Positions 23,400-34,777 of a DNA stretch of 64,000 nucleotides are shown one piece after another. The position numbers were made by a program, and so were the translations under genes. The stretch spans positions 1 through 64,000 of the forward strand of contig JACEEZ010004901.1 in assembly GCA_016584305.1 (NCBI GenBank), read 5' to 3'. Within the stretch, counting starts at the first letter, position 1. Every line of letters starts with the position of its first letter. The stretch comes from Chionoecetes opilio (taxonomy: Eukaryota; Arthropoda; Malacostraca; Decapoda; Majidae). A model generated the notes under the pieces. That model saw only the letters and a list, made by a program, of their open reading frames with translations, was not told where the DNA came from and ran no database searches.

Positions 23400-23569
23400 T
23401 GGAAAAAAAGAAATTTTATGGATGTCTGTCAGTGAATAAATACAGGGCGCGAGACGAATAAGAACTCGGGTTTTAAGAAAGACCACCCATCTATCTTCGC
23501 TCCGCCCGGGGATCGAACCCGGGACTTCTCGGTTGTGAGCCGAGCGTGCTAACCACTACACTACGGAGT
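23400..23569 (-). mobile_element. tRNA-Val(CAC)-like SINE head and body
   Basis: 23569-23499 on the minus strand folds as a tRNA: acceptor ACTCCGT/GCGGAGC with one mismatch, D arm GTGTAGTGGTTAGC, anticodon loop CTCACAA (anticodon CAC, Val), T arm CCGGGTTCGATCCCCGG. The sequence after the tRNA (AGATAGATGGGTGGTCTTTC) is also found after the tRNA-like head at 37617-37540, and no T4 terminator follows directly. I therefore call a SINE rather than a functional tRNA gene. Confidence 0.6.
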
Positions 23570-23846
23570 ACCCAAAGTTTATAGGAGATATGAAAATTAA
23601 TCTAACCGAACCCCACCTTTTGACTCATTAAACTAACCTAACCCCACGCTTTAACCTCCTAACTAAAGCCAAATCTGCATTAAAAAAGTGACAGTGGCAA
23701 GGGAAGAACAGAGGCGATGCAGGTCACAAGAGGAAGAAGAGTGAGGTAGTTACACGAAAACACTCTTCTCTCGCCTCTCTATAAACAACATGTCATATCT
23801 CCAAAAGTAATGATTTACGACGGAAGCTCATTGAGAGAATGTTTCC
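23570..23846. other. Unassigned
   Basis: AT-rich spacer including a few CCTAA words; no gene seen. Confidence 0.3.
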
Positions 23847-24078
23847 TAGAATCCAATAAGGTAAACAGAAACCACACTCCCAATTGTGTAGGGAATTTCG
23901 GTCCTAGTGTAAAATAATACCTTAGAATCCAATAAGGTGAACAGAAACCACACTCCCAATTGTGTAGGGAATTTCGGTCCTAGTGTAAAATAATACCTTA
24001 GAATCCAATAAGGTGAACAGAAACCACACTCCCAATTGTGTAGGGAATTTCGGTCCTAGTGTAAATTAAAATAATACC
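23847..24078. repeat. 76 bp tandem repeat, 3 copies
   Basis: Units start TAGAATCCAATAAGG at 23847, 23923 and 23999 and are nearly identical. The last copy has a small insertion near its end. Confidence 0.95.
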
Positions 24079-24250
24079 GAATATTCTAACACTAAGCTTT
24101 GTGATGTGACAGACGAGAAGAAAGTATTGAGCACCTTGCAACCACCACACACACCATGTTACGCCTACCACTGTGTGACGCGGGTGACTAACAAGCTCGA
24201 ACCTGCAGCCTCATTCACCCCCGCACGACTGCCAGCCGCTAACATGAAAA

Positions 24251-24475
24251 CTTACCGCAACAGTCACTCAAACTCTATAAACTTACCGCCAGTCACTCAA
24301 ACTTTAAAAAACTTACCACCAGTCACTCAAACTTTAAAAAACTTACCGCCAGTCACTCAAACTCTAAAAAACTTACCGCCAGTCACTCAAACTCTAAAAA
24401 ACTTACCACCAGTCACTCAAACTCTAAAAAACTTACCACCAGTCACTCAAACTCTAAAAACTTACCGCCAGTCAC
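24251..24475. repeat. 30 bp tandem repeat, 8 copies, with GTAAG on minus strand
   Basis: Unit ACTTACCGCCAGTCACTCAA plus ACTCTAAAAA. On the minus strand each unit contains GACTGGCGGTAAGTTTT, a good 5' splice-site sequence; CTTACC occurs at 24251, 24282, 24312, 24342, 24372, 24402, 24432 and 24461. No coding exon is evident next to it. Confidence 0.9.
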
Positions 24476-25140
24476 AAATACTTTATTCTTATAACTTATA
24501 TCACAACCTCCGCCTTTCTCATATCGTGTTGTCTTACGATGCACGAGTTAAGAAAAACCTTATCATAGCTGTCTCTCGCAAATGAGAAATATGTAAGTGT
24601 TGAAACAGCCTCCTAGACTAGCAATACTACGTAAGAAACTAATGCATCAGACCCACCTTCGAGCCCCGCCGACTTGTTAGCCACGGCAGTGTACGGGGTG
24701 ATGGGCGGTGGTGTAGTAGTGGTGTTGTCAGTGGTATTAATCCAATATCGATGAGTTGATAAGGAAAATCACCTGAGCGACGCCACCCTCTCACAAAGTA
24801 AACAAACTCACTGAGTGTTCAAGATTTGGCGCCGTGTATCAATGACCCTTTATCGTACTGTGTCTATAACTACCTAACTATATCTAGCTTTTGTATAAAC
24901 GCGGTAACTTATTAAACCTAACATATATTATCTATTTTATTACGAGATATGTTATGAATGCATTGTAGTTTGTGTTAGACTGAGTTTGTCATACGTCCGG
25001 CAGGGGAGGCACCTTAGGCGGCAAAGCTTGAGTGTGTTAATGTTAACTTTTCCTTATTTTTTTGCACGGAAGAGAATCGATTGGAAAGTGAAATAATGGA
25101 GGGAATTCAATTTGCGTAAATGGGAAGGAAAACGGAAGAG
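24476..25140. other. Unassigned
   Basis: No gene or repeat recognised. Confidence 0.3.
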
Positions 25141-25230
25141 CAAGCAGACAGACACACACACACCCACACACACACGCACACGTCACACACACACGCACAC
25201 GTCACACACACACGCACAAAGCTTTTTCCG
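25141..25230. repeat. (CA)n/(CACG)n tract
   Basis: CA tract with CACACGCACACGT units repeated. Confidence 0.85.
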
Positions 25231-25239
25231 GGAGAGTAG

Positions 25240-25303
25240 TAGCTAGCGATTAAGAGTCCAGCGTGAGATCAAGAACATGGGTGAATAAAACACAATACAC
25301 ACA

Positions 25304-25352
<49 letters not shown>
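25240..25352 (+). repeat. SINE 3' remnant and (CA)n tail
   Basis: GCGATTAAGAGTCCAGCGTG, then AGATCAAGAACATGGGTGAA is a decayed match to the SINE 3' end seen at 12860 and 49220, and is followed by (CA)n to 25352. Confidence 0.55.
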
Positions 25353-25354
<2 letters not shown>

Positions 25355-25422
25355 TATCTTCCTATATTCGTACAGGGAGAAAATTAACCTCATGCGATAA
25401 ACTACGTAATTTTCACTATCTA

Positions 25423-25670
25423 TGTAAAGTGACTTTTGGTATGTCACTTTTAGGGTGAGCAGAAACAGGTAACTCTGCTTTGATAGTGGTTTATTAACTT
25501 GGGTAAAAAGGTAACACAGGTGAGGTGACTCGCGGACTGGTGAGTTGCTCCTGCCGTGGATTTGGATGACTTGTGACTTGAAGGCTTGTGAGTTGCTGGT
25601 TACGAAGGTCTGGGGTTCAAGTGTCTTGTCTCTACAAGAGACATACTTTATAAAGAGACCAGATTTTACT
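25423..25670. repeat. LTR-like direct repeat, left copy
   Basis: About 245 bp beginning TGTAAAGTGACTTTTGGTAT and ending near CTCTACAAGAGACATACTTT plus ATAAAG. It is repeated in the same orientation at 29894-30135, so the pair would bound a 4.7 kb element. It starts TG, but a CA end, primer binding site and polypurine tract are not convincing. Confidence 0.6.
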
Positions 25671-28600
25671 CAAGACCTGAGGTGAAACTTTTCTGAGTTT
25701 CTAGAGAGTGTTCTGGGACGGATTTAGAGAATAAACGATCAAGTTCGTTCAAGTATGAAAAAAAGTGTATTACCCATTTAAACAGTGAATATGGAAATGG
25801 ATCAAGCCGTTGGAAACGTCGCGGGTGATCCAGAAAGGACATAGGCATACGGACCAGTACTGGTAATGTCATGCAGGGTGTGTAGAAAAATAAGCATTTG
25901 TGTATTCCACGGCTTTCGCGTCAAGTTCGACTTGCCCAGGAACGCGGAGCACAAATCCAAGGTGGAAAAAAAAACAGATGTTTATGATCATATCACTAAA
26001 ATTTCTGCAAAAATATCCTCGAGGGATGGCACATGGGATACCGAGGAAGGAAACAGTCAGTTTGTTAAGAGCTCTGAAAGCGACTACAGGACGCCTTCGC
26101 CTGAGCTCTTTGGGAACCAGGGAACACCCTTGGGGCTATTGAATGGACTGCTCGAGTATTCAATGATTCAATCAGTTGGCATTTCGGCAGACCATGCCCG
26201 ATCGACAATGCATTCTACTCGTGGGGCCATGCGATACGTCTGGTATGTAGGCAGGTTGGGCGTCTTTATACGCTTAATCTTAGAGTGAGATGGCTGGTTT
26301 TACCTAAGTGTCTCACCGGGGAGAGAACAATATCTCCTGAAGTCGGTCAAGAGTTGAATAAGCTCAGGCCTGGTGAAATCTGGGATGGTCTGTGGTTGCA
26401 CATGCGCTGAAGATCAGGACAAATTTGAAGGCGCCTGAACTGAAATGGAGTTAACTGCATCGTGGACTCTTGTGGAACATTCGTCGACCGAGCGTTCAGC
26501 CGGGTAGACGTAAACGAAAATGTACAAAAGGACGTGTACCACAATGTGAGAGTGGACTGGAACTGTGGTGACGTTAAGCACATAAAGGTTTGTGATCTGC
26601 CATGATTTTTTGATGTTCTCCACAGCGCTGCAGGAACAGCTAGAGCAGAAATGAGTTACTGTTGCAGGGGAGAGAATAGTATCGCGTTCGAAACGCATTT
26701 TACCCGAAAAGTCTACCAGGGTGCAGTGTGGTAGAAAGCAACGTTGGACGCGATGACAGCGTGACAGTGCTTAGATGGTCTCTAAGACCTTGTAAAGTGC
26801 CGGGACTTCTGGGAGGGAGAGTGGTGTTATTAAGAACGTAGAAGACCACGCCGTCTTGTGGCTACATACGCGAGAAGGTCTTACGTTTTCGTTGTTGAGG
26901 CGAGTGAAAGGCGACCAGCGAACACGCACGACAATGGTTCTGGCATGGTGAATGTTGGTTAGGCATTTGCAAGTGGAAGAACTAGGAATGGAAGAACACT
27001 TGTATCAGAGATTTGTCCAAGTAGGAGGCATGTGGAATCAAGAGCTTGTGAAGGACACGGAGAGTCGCATGCAGTTGGAGGAGGACAATGTCAGTGTGAA
27101 ACAGAATGTCGGGAAAAGCTATCTAGACTGTTTCAAGACCTCTGGAATGAAACGTTTACGCAAATAGATTCCATTAACCGCGTGGTTATAGGTCTATCTG
27201 TTGTTGGCGTTAGAGCAGGACGGCCAATGAGCGCGTCAGCTGGAAATCCGGTTTTGCGTCTGCTATATAGTAAGTCAGGCTGATATAGGTGGCAAGTCAG
27301 GACATTAGGTATGTGTTAAACATAAACTTTACCGTAGAGTAGTTGTCTGAGTGCGGTTCCATCCCGATTCCACAAAGTTGCAGGTTCAGAATGTGTTCTA
27401 AAAATGATAATTTACGATGACGCACAGATCTGATGTATCAAAGAGCACTCTTTAGTCATGTGATATTTACTGATAGAACCATGTATCAATAAAACAAGGT
27501 GAAGTAGTGCTGGTTGACTTCAGCTTGTAAAAAATCATTGGGCCTCCCAAATGTATTAGAATATGGTATACAAAGGAGTGAAAGTTCATCTGTGTGATTC
27601 TGGTTCGTGTTTCTTGGAAGGATGTGCACGTTCGTTGGGTAAGTCATTGAGGGTGTATATGTTGTGAAGTGGCCGAGGAGTTGTGGTCCTTCACGACGCC
27701 AGAGACCAGGGTGTCGTGTTCTGTGCATATCGAGGAGCGTTTGTTCCTACGCGACATTAGAAGTGTCGTGACCAACATTGACTCATGGTGATCACTTAAA
27801 GCGTGGAAACATTACTTTTTTTTTTGCCCGTGTTTGGAAAAATGGACGTTGTCGTATGAAGCAACGCTCGATAGTGTGGCCCTGTTTTTCAGTAATGCAA
27901 TATGAGGCAGGTGAGTGATTAGCACGGGACTGTCGTGAATGTGTGAAGATGAGCTGTTGTCTTTGGCGGATTGTTTGAGGTGTTGAACCGATGTTTGAGT
28001 TTGAAAGGAGGACGAGAAGTTGCTTCGTGGTGGTGGTGTTGGTGTTGGTGTTGGTGTTGTTGTAGAACAGCAGCAGACCATAGAAGAATGTGCATTGTTT
28101 GAAAACACTAGTGACGAAGAGTCCTCAAAATTGGACAAGTAACATCGCATTTAAAGGCTGTCTGTGGAGCAAAGTGAAATGTTTATCAGACGCTGTTAGC
28201 TGTGGAAGGGTTCGTATGAGGAACATATAAGTGTAGTATACAAAAAGGTTAGCGACAGATTGTAGACTCATTTCCCAATCTTCGTCAACCATTCCGAAAA
28301 ATTCTAGATGTCTATTAAGTCTAACGTTGACGTAGAATAGTGTTGTAAGGGCCGCCCTGACATAAACTGGGATAGGGTGTTCTTGCCTATTGGATGGTCT
28401 GCCAAGGTCTAAAAGAGTGGAAGAAAGGATTACCGAGGATTTCTGACTGCCACTGACAATATTTTATTGAATGTGGTCTTAAAGTCGTTCAGTATGTCTT
28501 AATTGTGAGGAAATAAATCACTCTGCAGTTTGTATTGTCTGCAAGGCAGTTAGACAAGTCACATCGGGGAACGTTAGTTGAGCGATTTTTGATTGTATCT

Positions 28601-29893
28601 CAGTGTGAGTTACGACGCGCGATCCTCATCGTCAACATCTTTTTTGAGTAATATGTGGTACAGGATATTTCCTGCTCGTGAATTGGGAAGGGAAAGGACC
28701 TAGCGATGTACCCATGAGTGACTGAAGTTGCTGCTGGTGGTGGCATGGAGGACAGGGAATTTGTGAAGAAGAAAGGAATAAAAAATATCGCGAGTACACA
28801 AGTTATGGCAAATAATGATAATAATAATAATAATGTCAATACTCTTTAGATAAGAGTAACGTTTTAGATATGGAATAAACACGCGACTCCCCGAGAACTT
28901 GAATAAAAGGGAAATAAACACAGTGTACGTTGGAGAGTGTTAGTGTATCACTTATGAACAAAAGCATATGTTGATGTGGAGTGTCAGTGTATCACTTATG
29001 TAACAAAAGAAAAAAACGAAAAGGACTAAAATAATAATAGCCGTTACTGTTACGCTCACAATGTACAACCATAACGTACCCTCAGTGGAAACCCCCCATA
29101 AAGTTCAAAGGACCACCCGGAGTATCAGCACGGACCAAACAGACACTGTGCAGGGACCGCTGTAAACAGTCACACAGCCGTTGCGGGTTATGGAACAGGT
29201 CAGGATACCTAGGGAGGTTTCAAGTTCTCTAATCACCACACAATCCTCAATGTGAAAAAAAATAAACAAGGTGGAAACACAAAAGAGATGGCACTACCAA
29301 AAAAAATTGAAACCAGAAAAGGAATGTAGACACAAGCTATTAGGGCCCCTATGAAAGCACATGGGAAAAAAATATAAATAAGGATGATATGGTACTTAAC
29401 GAATGTTTGAAGGAACCTTGGTGGAGGATGCTGTGGAAGGAGATGTGGGAGGAGAGAATCGAAGCGGCGCGGAGTGGAAAAGCAGGAGACGAGGTGGCAC
29501 TGGCATGAGTGGAGCGGCACGTGGATGTGGAGGTGGACGGCAGGCGTGGAGCGTACCGTGGATGCGGAGATGGACGGCAGGCGTGGAGCGCACGTGGATG
29601 TGGTGGTGCAGACGGCCAGGCGTGGAGCGTCACCGTGGATGTGGTAGGTGGACGGCGGATGGAGCCGTCAAGGGATGTGGTAGTGGACGGAGGCGTGGAG
29701 CGTCACCGTGGATGTGGTGGTGGACGGCAGGGCGTGGAGCGTCACGTGGATATGGAGGTGGCGGAGGCGGCAGCGTTGTTCCCACGTGGAGGAAAAGTGG
29801 GTCCGGGCGGCGTAGTGGAGGCGATGTTGCGGCGTGGGTGGAAGTCAAGAAGTGATAAAACCTGTTACCAACTACACACTTGCTGTCACCATG
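25671..29893. other. Interior between LTR-like repeats, no coding domains
   Basis: 4.2 kb with only short frames on both strands. None shows gag, protease, RT, RNase H or integrase motifs. This would fit a large noncoding retrotransposon derivative or a decayed interior. A minisatellite lies at 29505-29790. Confidence 0.4.
29505..29790. repeat. Degenerate GGCGTGGAGCG minisatellite
   Basis: Repeats of GGCGTGGAGCGTCACGTGGA followed by TGTGGTGGTGGACGGCAG, period roughly 37-40 bp with variation. Confidence 0.75.
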
Positions 29894-30135
29894 TGTAAAG
29901 TGACTTTTGTATGTCACTTTTAGGGCGTGAGCAGAAACAGGGAACTCTGCTTTGATAGGGTTATTAACTTGGGTAAAAAGGTAACAAAGGTGTGAGGTGA
30001 CTCGCGGACTGATGAGTTGTCCGGACGTGGATTTGGATGACTTGCTATTGAGGCTTCTTGGAGTTGTGGTTAAGAAGGTCTGTGTTCAAGTGTCTTGTCT
30101 CTACAAGAGACATACTTTTATAAAGAACCGATTAA
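29894..30135. repeat. LTR-like direct repeat, right copy
   Basis: Second copy of 25423-25670. Shared blocks include AGTGACTTTTGTATGTCACT, TTATTAACTTGGGTAAAAAG and TGTCTTGTCTCTACAAGAG. Confidence 0.6.
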
Positions 30136-31118
30136 GATACTTCAAAGACATGGACTGATGATCTGACGACCTGACACCTGTGGATCGGAAGACCTGACAC
30201 CTGGAGAACATTTGGGAGCGAGATCGAGTTCCAAGGGGGATGGTGCGTATTGCCTAGGGAGTGGATTAGCGTATTGCCTAGGGAGTGGATTAGCCAGGTG
30301 TTCCAGGACCCAACATCAAGTATACAGAACACAGAACACAGAATACGGTTGAACACATAGTTGAACACCAATAATACTAATACTAATACTACATCTATAG
30401 ACAACATAATAAGTCTTTGCTTATAATATTATGAATAGAATCAAGTTTAGCAGGCTTAGTAAAACACTATTAATGCAGTAATAAATGTATTATGCAACCA
30501 AGCACATATAAAGCGAATGTTGGATGTCGCCTCAAAACACAAGCTATCATCACCTCACCTCACAGCCCTGGTCTTCCCTCCTTCGCCTGCCAACCATCGC
30601 CTGCCCACCATCGCCAAGACAGGGAAACATAAGCTAAGGCCACCTTCACCACACCACCACCGGGTTCCCATAGGACAGGTAATAACAAGAACAACACTGT
30701 CACACTCTCGCATCACTCCGCCGTAACAAGCAATGCATGAATGGAGTAACATACCATGCGAAGGTTGAAGAAGAAATTTCACTAAGACCATTTTGATTTA
30801 TTTATCCGAAATTTACGATAAAGAGTTACCAAAATAATGTCTTGGTTATTAAGATATGTGGAAATATCACTCCAATTACGTAGTTTTTTTGTGATTCATG
30901 GAAAAATATTATTATCACAAAGTTTCATGATACAGCGTTTTTGCCGTTAGTAATACTTCTGTAAAAAAATATATGAAGATGCATGACCCATATGTTATTC
31001 TGATTAAATACATTTTGCATTATCACTCCACTATGTTTCAAGAATCATATATAAATATTATCCCGAAGAGACTTCACAGTACAGCTTTCTTGCCTTCAGC
31101 TGTAGCAAAATGTCTGCA
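30136..31118. other. Unassigned; small 30 bp duplication
   Basis: GCGTATTGCCTAGGGAGTGG followed by ATTA is repeated in tandem at about 30245-30300. The rest is unrecognised, with no gene evidence. Confidence 0.35.
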
Positions 31119-31555
31119 GCCCCATCCACACGAGCACACAGTGTCTGCAGGCACAAGCGAAAAATTTGTTCGGTGACGAGCTAAACGCCTCTGTCTGCAG
31201 ACAAACCAGCAAAGTGTTCGAGACGCAATTTGAGCAACTACTCGAGACACTCACTGTCTGTGGCCAGTGGAGTGACGGCGCTGCCAGACTCACGATTATA
31301 CGTAGTTACGTATCTACATATCCTCAAGCCTAGCGTCCGGTGTTATGCTAGCCCTCATATTTGTGTCCTGCTTGATAATGTATGGTCTTATTTTGTAGAG
31401 GAGAGTATGGAAAGTATTGGGATTCATTCTCAGGTAATTGGTGAAGCCTTGACTGGCCACACACTGCCGTGTGGACAACGTTGACAACTGTGTCTGCAGA
31501 CTTTGTCTGTGACGAGTAAAGTCTGCCAGACACTGTATGGTCGTGTAGACGGGGC
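31119..31555 (-). mobile_element. PIF/Harbinger-type deletion derivative
   Basis: A 437 bp segment with inverted termini. The left end is GCCCCATCCACACGAGCACA and the right end, inverted, is GCCCCGTCTACACGACCATA, both followed by CAGTGTCTG. Between them the minus strand (about 31460-31314) reads FTNYLRMNPNTFHTLL and then IIKQDTNMRASITPDARLED. This matches the N-terminal part of Harbinger-type nucleases, normally followed by LRFLATG and the DDE catalytic core, which is deleted here. It is nonautonomous and dead. Target duplication unclear. Confidence 0.7.
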
Positions 31556-32678
31556 ATATTATAAGAGGAGGCAGGTAGATTCTTGGAAATGTTATAACCC
31601 TACTACGTACGTACCCTCCCATCCCTGTATCTTATTATACCATTTAGACAGCACTAACCTCCTCCATTCCTCCCATCCTTACACTATTATGGTTCTCCAG
31701 TACCAGTTTGCGCCACTACCCTACCACAACCCTATCTCAGTTACCCATGATATTCTGAGTAGCCTATTCTTACAGCGATATCTCAATAGAAAATGAAGGA
31801 ATGTTTTGATATTCACTTCGAATATTCAGAATATGTTTTCCCCACGAGCAATCAACTCCCTTGTGTACGTATGTAGCCGCAGCAACAACCCTGATGAGGC
31901 TACGGGAGTCTCTGGGTGAGAAGACGCAGTATGCCTGACGTGCTAAGGTGTGTCAGGGGATGCTACCGCCGCCAGAAAGATGTGTTTTTCAAGGGATGGA
32001 GTGAATGCGAGGGAGCATTATAATGAAGGTGACGCGACAACACGGTCACTGTCGCCTTGGAGTGTGGGAAGGTTACTAGGAAATGTATACATGTAATAAC
32101 GACGCTTGAACCTTTGGGAATATTACATGTGTGTACGTGTATATGTGTGATTGTGTTACCGTGTGGTTTCCAATGCGATACAACACTCCCTAGGCAGGGA
32201 GAATAAAGAATAAAGATAAATACTCTTCTATAGGATCCAGGATTTACTGCGGCAGGATTAATAATCAAGTCTTATAATATCATTAGAGTCCAGAGAACCT
32301 ATACTACTAATACACAGGTTTATGGTTACGTTTAGGGTATGTAAATAATGCAGGCATATTGATCCTTGGAAATCAACATATCTTACAGTTTGATGAGAAT
32401 TTAGAGAACCTATACTTATACATAATTATATATAGTATGATTAAGTAGGTTATGTAAGAAATATAAACATACAGCTCCTTGAAAATCCATAACATAATGT
32501 AATAAATCCCTAAACAAAGCAAGTTTTCTAGTTATGAATAATGAATGGGGTTTACTCTATTATCATTTTAAAGCACCTTCACATGAAGAAAAATACGCTT
32601 CATCAGTTCCTCCAAGACATAGAGCTATGCCACTGCCGAGGACCGAGCGAGCAGGTGGCTGAGTCCCTTCCACAGACA
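31556..32678. other. Unassigned spacer
   Basis: No recognisable gene. The part next to 32679 would be the 3' untranslated region of the cuticle-like gene. I did not find AATAAA on the minus strand there. Confidence 0.35.
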
Positions 32679-34777
32679 CTAGCGGCCGAAAGGGAAGTCT
32701 TGGGGAAATTGGAAGAACCTTGGGTACTGGAAGGATTGTTGGAAGGCTTGATTCTGACGGAAGATTTGCTGCTGGAGGTCTTGTTGCTGCCTGAAGATCT
32801 GTCGAGGAAAGAGAGACATGTAGCTCATCCGATACAGTGTTTGGACAAGAGGCGAAAACATCGAGACTTACGTACTTTAAGAGGTAACATATACACAGTT
32901 TAACATTGAGTGTAGTGTATTAATCTTACTGTTTACCGGGAAGTGAGGTAAAGTATTTGACAAAGAGAAGAAGAAAGTACAAGAGATAGTTTATATTCAA
33001 CTTCAGTAAGTCCACGTGAAACTAAGGGTCTTGGAGTACGTTTATTCTCCCCTTGTATTTATGCAGTAATACCAGTAAGGAACTCACATTTTTCTGCGTG
33101 TGCTGGAAAGACTCTTGAGCAGCCCTGGAGGCGGCCTCAGCGGCGCTCCGGCATGCCTGCAGTGCCCCGGCGGTGTTCTGCATGGGGGGGTCCGACGCCG
33201 CCTCTATTTGGCCGCCTGGGGACTGCCTGTAACTGATCTGAAGCCGCGATGGAGACAGACAGACAGACAGACAGACAGAGAGAGAGAGAGACGATTTGAG
33301 AGAGTAGATGAGAGACGAAGATTCGAGGATGATTGAGAGTCCGAGAGTCGCGGAGAGAGAGAGGTAGAGAGGATGAGAGAGAGATGAGAGAGCCCGAGGA
33401 GAGACGGATGACGGAGGATGAGAGAGAGAGAGAGTTCGGAGAGAGAGAGAGATTTAGTTAGAGCGAGGAGACTGAGAGCTTCGATGAGAGAGAGAGAGAG
33501 AGAGAGACGCACCGAGAGTATGACCGTGTAGAGAGGTGAGAGGAGGAGAGAGTTAGAGACCGAGTGAGACCGAGAGATCTGATGGGACGAGGCGAGAAGA
33601 GAGAGAGAGAGAGAAAAAAAATAATTATACAAATATCACAACACAAGATGAGTATACTTGATAGGTCTCCTTAGTTAATTGTAAGCCAAATCATAAGAAA
33701 TCTGACCTTGGGCAGACAAAAAAAAGGACAAAGCAAAATGTGCATTTAAATCACTAATATCTATAAATATTAGTGATTTACTAATATTTACCCCCCAAAA
33801 AAACCCAGTGAAAGTAATACAAAAGCTGACCAAATGAGTGAGTCTATATTTCCTTAACTTAACACAACCTGCCTTGGTGAGAGTATAGCAGAAACACGCT
33901 TTAACTACCTAAACATTACGTCCTTATAGCAGGAACACGCTTTAACTACCTAAACATTACGTCCTTATAGCAGGAAAACGCTTTACACTACCTTCACATT
34001 ACGTCCTTATAGCAGACACACGCTTTACACTACCTAAACATTACGTCCTTATAGCAGACACACGCTTTAACCTACCTAAACATTAAGTCCTTATAGCAGA
34101 CACACGCTTTACACTACCTTCACATTACGTCCTTATAGCAGACACACGCTTTACACTACCTTCACATTACGTCCTTATAGCAGACACACGCTTTACACTA
34201 CCTAAACATTACGTCCTTATAGCAGAAACACGCTTTACACTACCTAAACATTACGTCCTTATAGCAGACACACGCTTTACACTACCTAAACATTACATCC
34301 TTATAGCAGACACACGCTTTACACCACCTAAACATTACATCGTGATAGCAGAAACACGCTTCTTACACTACCTCCAAAAGGCCGTATCCCTTATAGCAGA
34401 CACACGCTTTACACCACCTAAACATTACATCCTGATAGCAGAAACACGCTTTACACTACCTTCACATTACGTCCTTATAGCAGACACACGCTTTACACTA
34501 CCTTCACATTACGTCCTTATAGCAGAAACACGCTTTACACCACCTAAACATTACATCCTGATAGCAGAAACACGCTTTACACTACCTTCACATTACGTCC
34601 TTGGGGGTCCAGATACGCGCATTCGCCTTTGATGGTACCGTCAGGCTCGGTGACTTGGCTCTGCGCGGAGCCACTATGGCTGGAGTACACCTGTGCCCCG
34701 GCCACGCTTGCCTGCGCCTGCGTGAGGGCGAGGAGGCCGAAGAGGGTCGCCACCGCTGCTGAACTTGTGCACGCCAT
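32679..34777 (-). CDS. Secreted cuticle-like protein, 3 exons
   Basis: Exons 34777-34586, 33237-33088 and 32798-32679 join in phase 0 to 153 codons ending TAG. Donors are AAG|GTAGTG and AAT|GTGAGT; acceptors are CGGCTTCAG|ATC and TTTCCTCGACAG|ATC after strong pyrimidine tracts. Residues 1-23 are a signal peptide (TLFGLLALTQAQA). Residues 49-72 (KGECAYLDPQGRNVK, then ISYRQSPGG) follow the G-x3-Y-x-DP-x-G...Y pattern of Rebers-Riddiford chitin-binding cuticle proteins, in short form. Residues 85-113 are Ala-rich. Residues 115-153 are Gln/Phe-rich (FRQQQDLQQQIFRQNQ). The protein is likely extracellular matrix or cuticle; chitin binding is inferred. The split gene has perfect phase agreement, which supports function. 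Intron 1 contains a minisatellite made from its own 5' splice site. Confidence 0.8.
33245..33625. repeat. (GACA)n and degenerate (GA)n tract
   Basis: GACAGACAGACA at 33253-33277, then GA-rich sequence to about 33618. On the coding (minus) strand it is a CT-rich polypyrimidine tract directly upstream of exon 2 of the cuticle-like gene. Confidence 0.9.
33748..33779. repeat. Perfect 13 bp inverted repeat
   Basis: AAATCACTAATAT and ATATTAGTGATTT separated by 6 bp, within intron 1 of the cuticle-like gene. Part of it recurs in the next 15 bp. Confidence 0.7.
33883..34602. repeat. 42 bp minisatellite built on a 5' splice site, about 17 copies
   Basis: Plus-strand unit TACGTCCTTATAGCAGACAC followed by ACGCTTTACACTACCTTCACAT in variants. 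The last unit overlaps the end of exon 1 of the minus-strand gene. 17 nt of exon (codons G-R-N-V-K) plus the donor GGTAGTG are part of the unit. Every unit keeps an AG|GTAGT or AG|GTAG-like sequence on the minus strand. Confidence 0.9.

Noticed and set aside
23499..23569. Functional tRNA-Val(CAC) gene
   Set aside because: Folds as a tRNA but has an acceptor mismatch, no nearby T4 terminator and a post-tRNA segment shared with the SINE at 37.5 kb.
29403..29917. Gly/Arg/Val-rich frames of 95-150 codons
   Set aside because: Generated by the GGCGTGGAGCG minisatellite; open in several frames and both strands.
33883..34602. CRISPR-like array
   Set aside because: Contiguous tandem repeat without unique spacers, in a eukaryotic intron. 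The same applies to 24251-24475 and 53717-54390.
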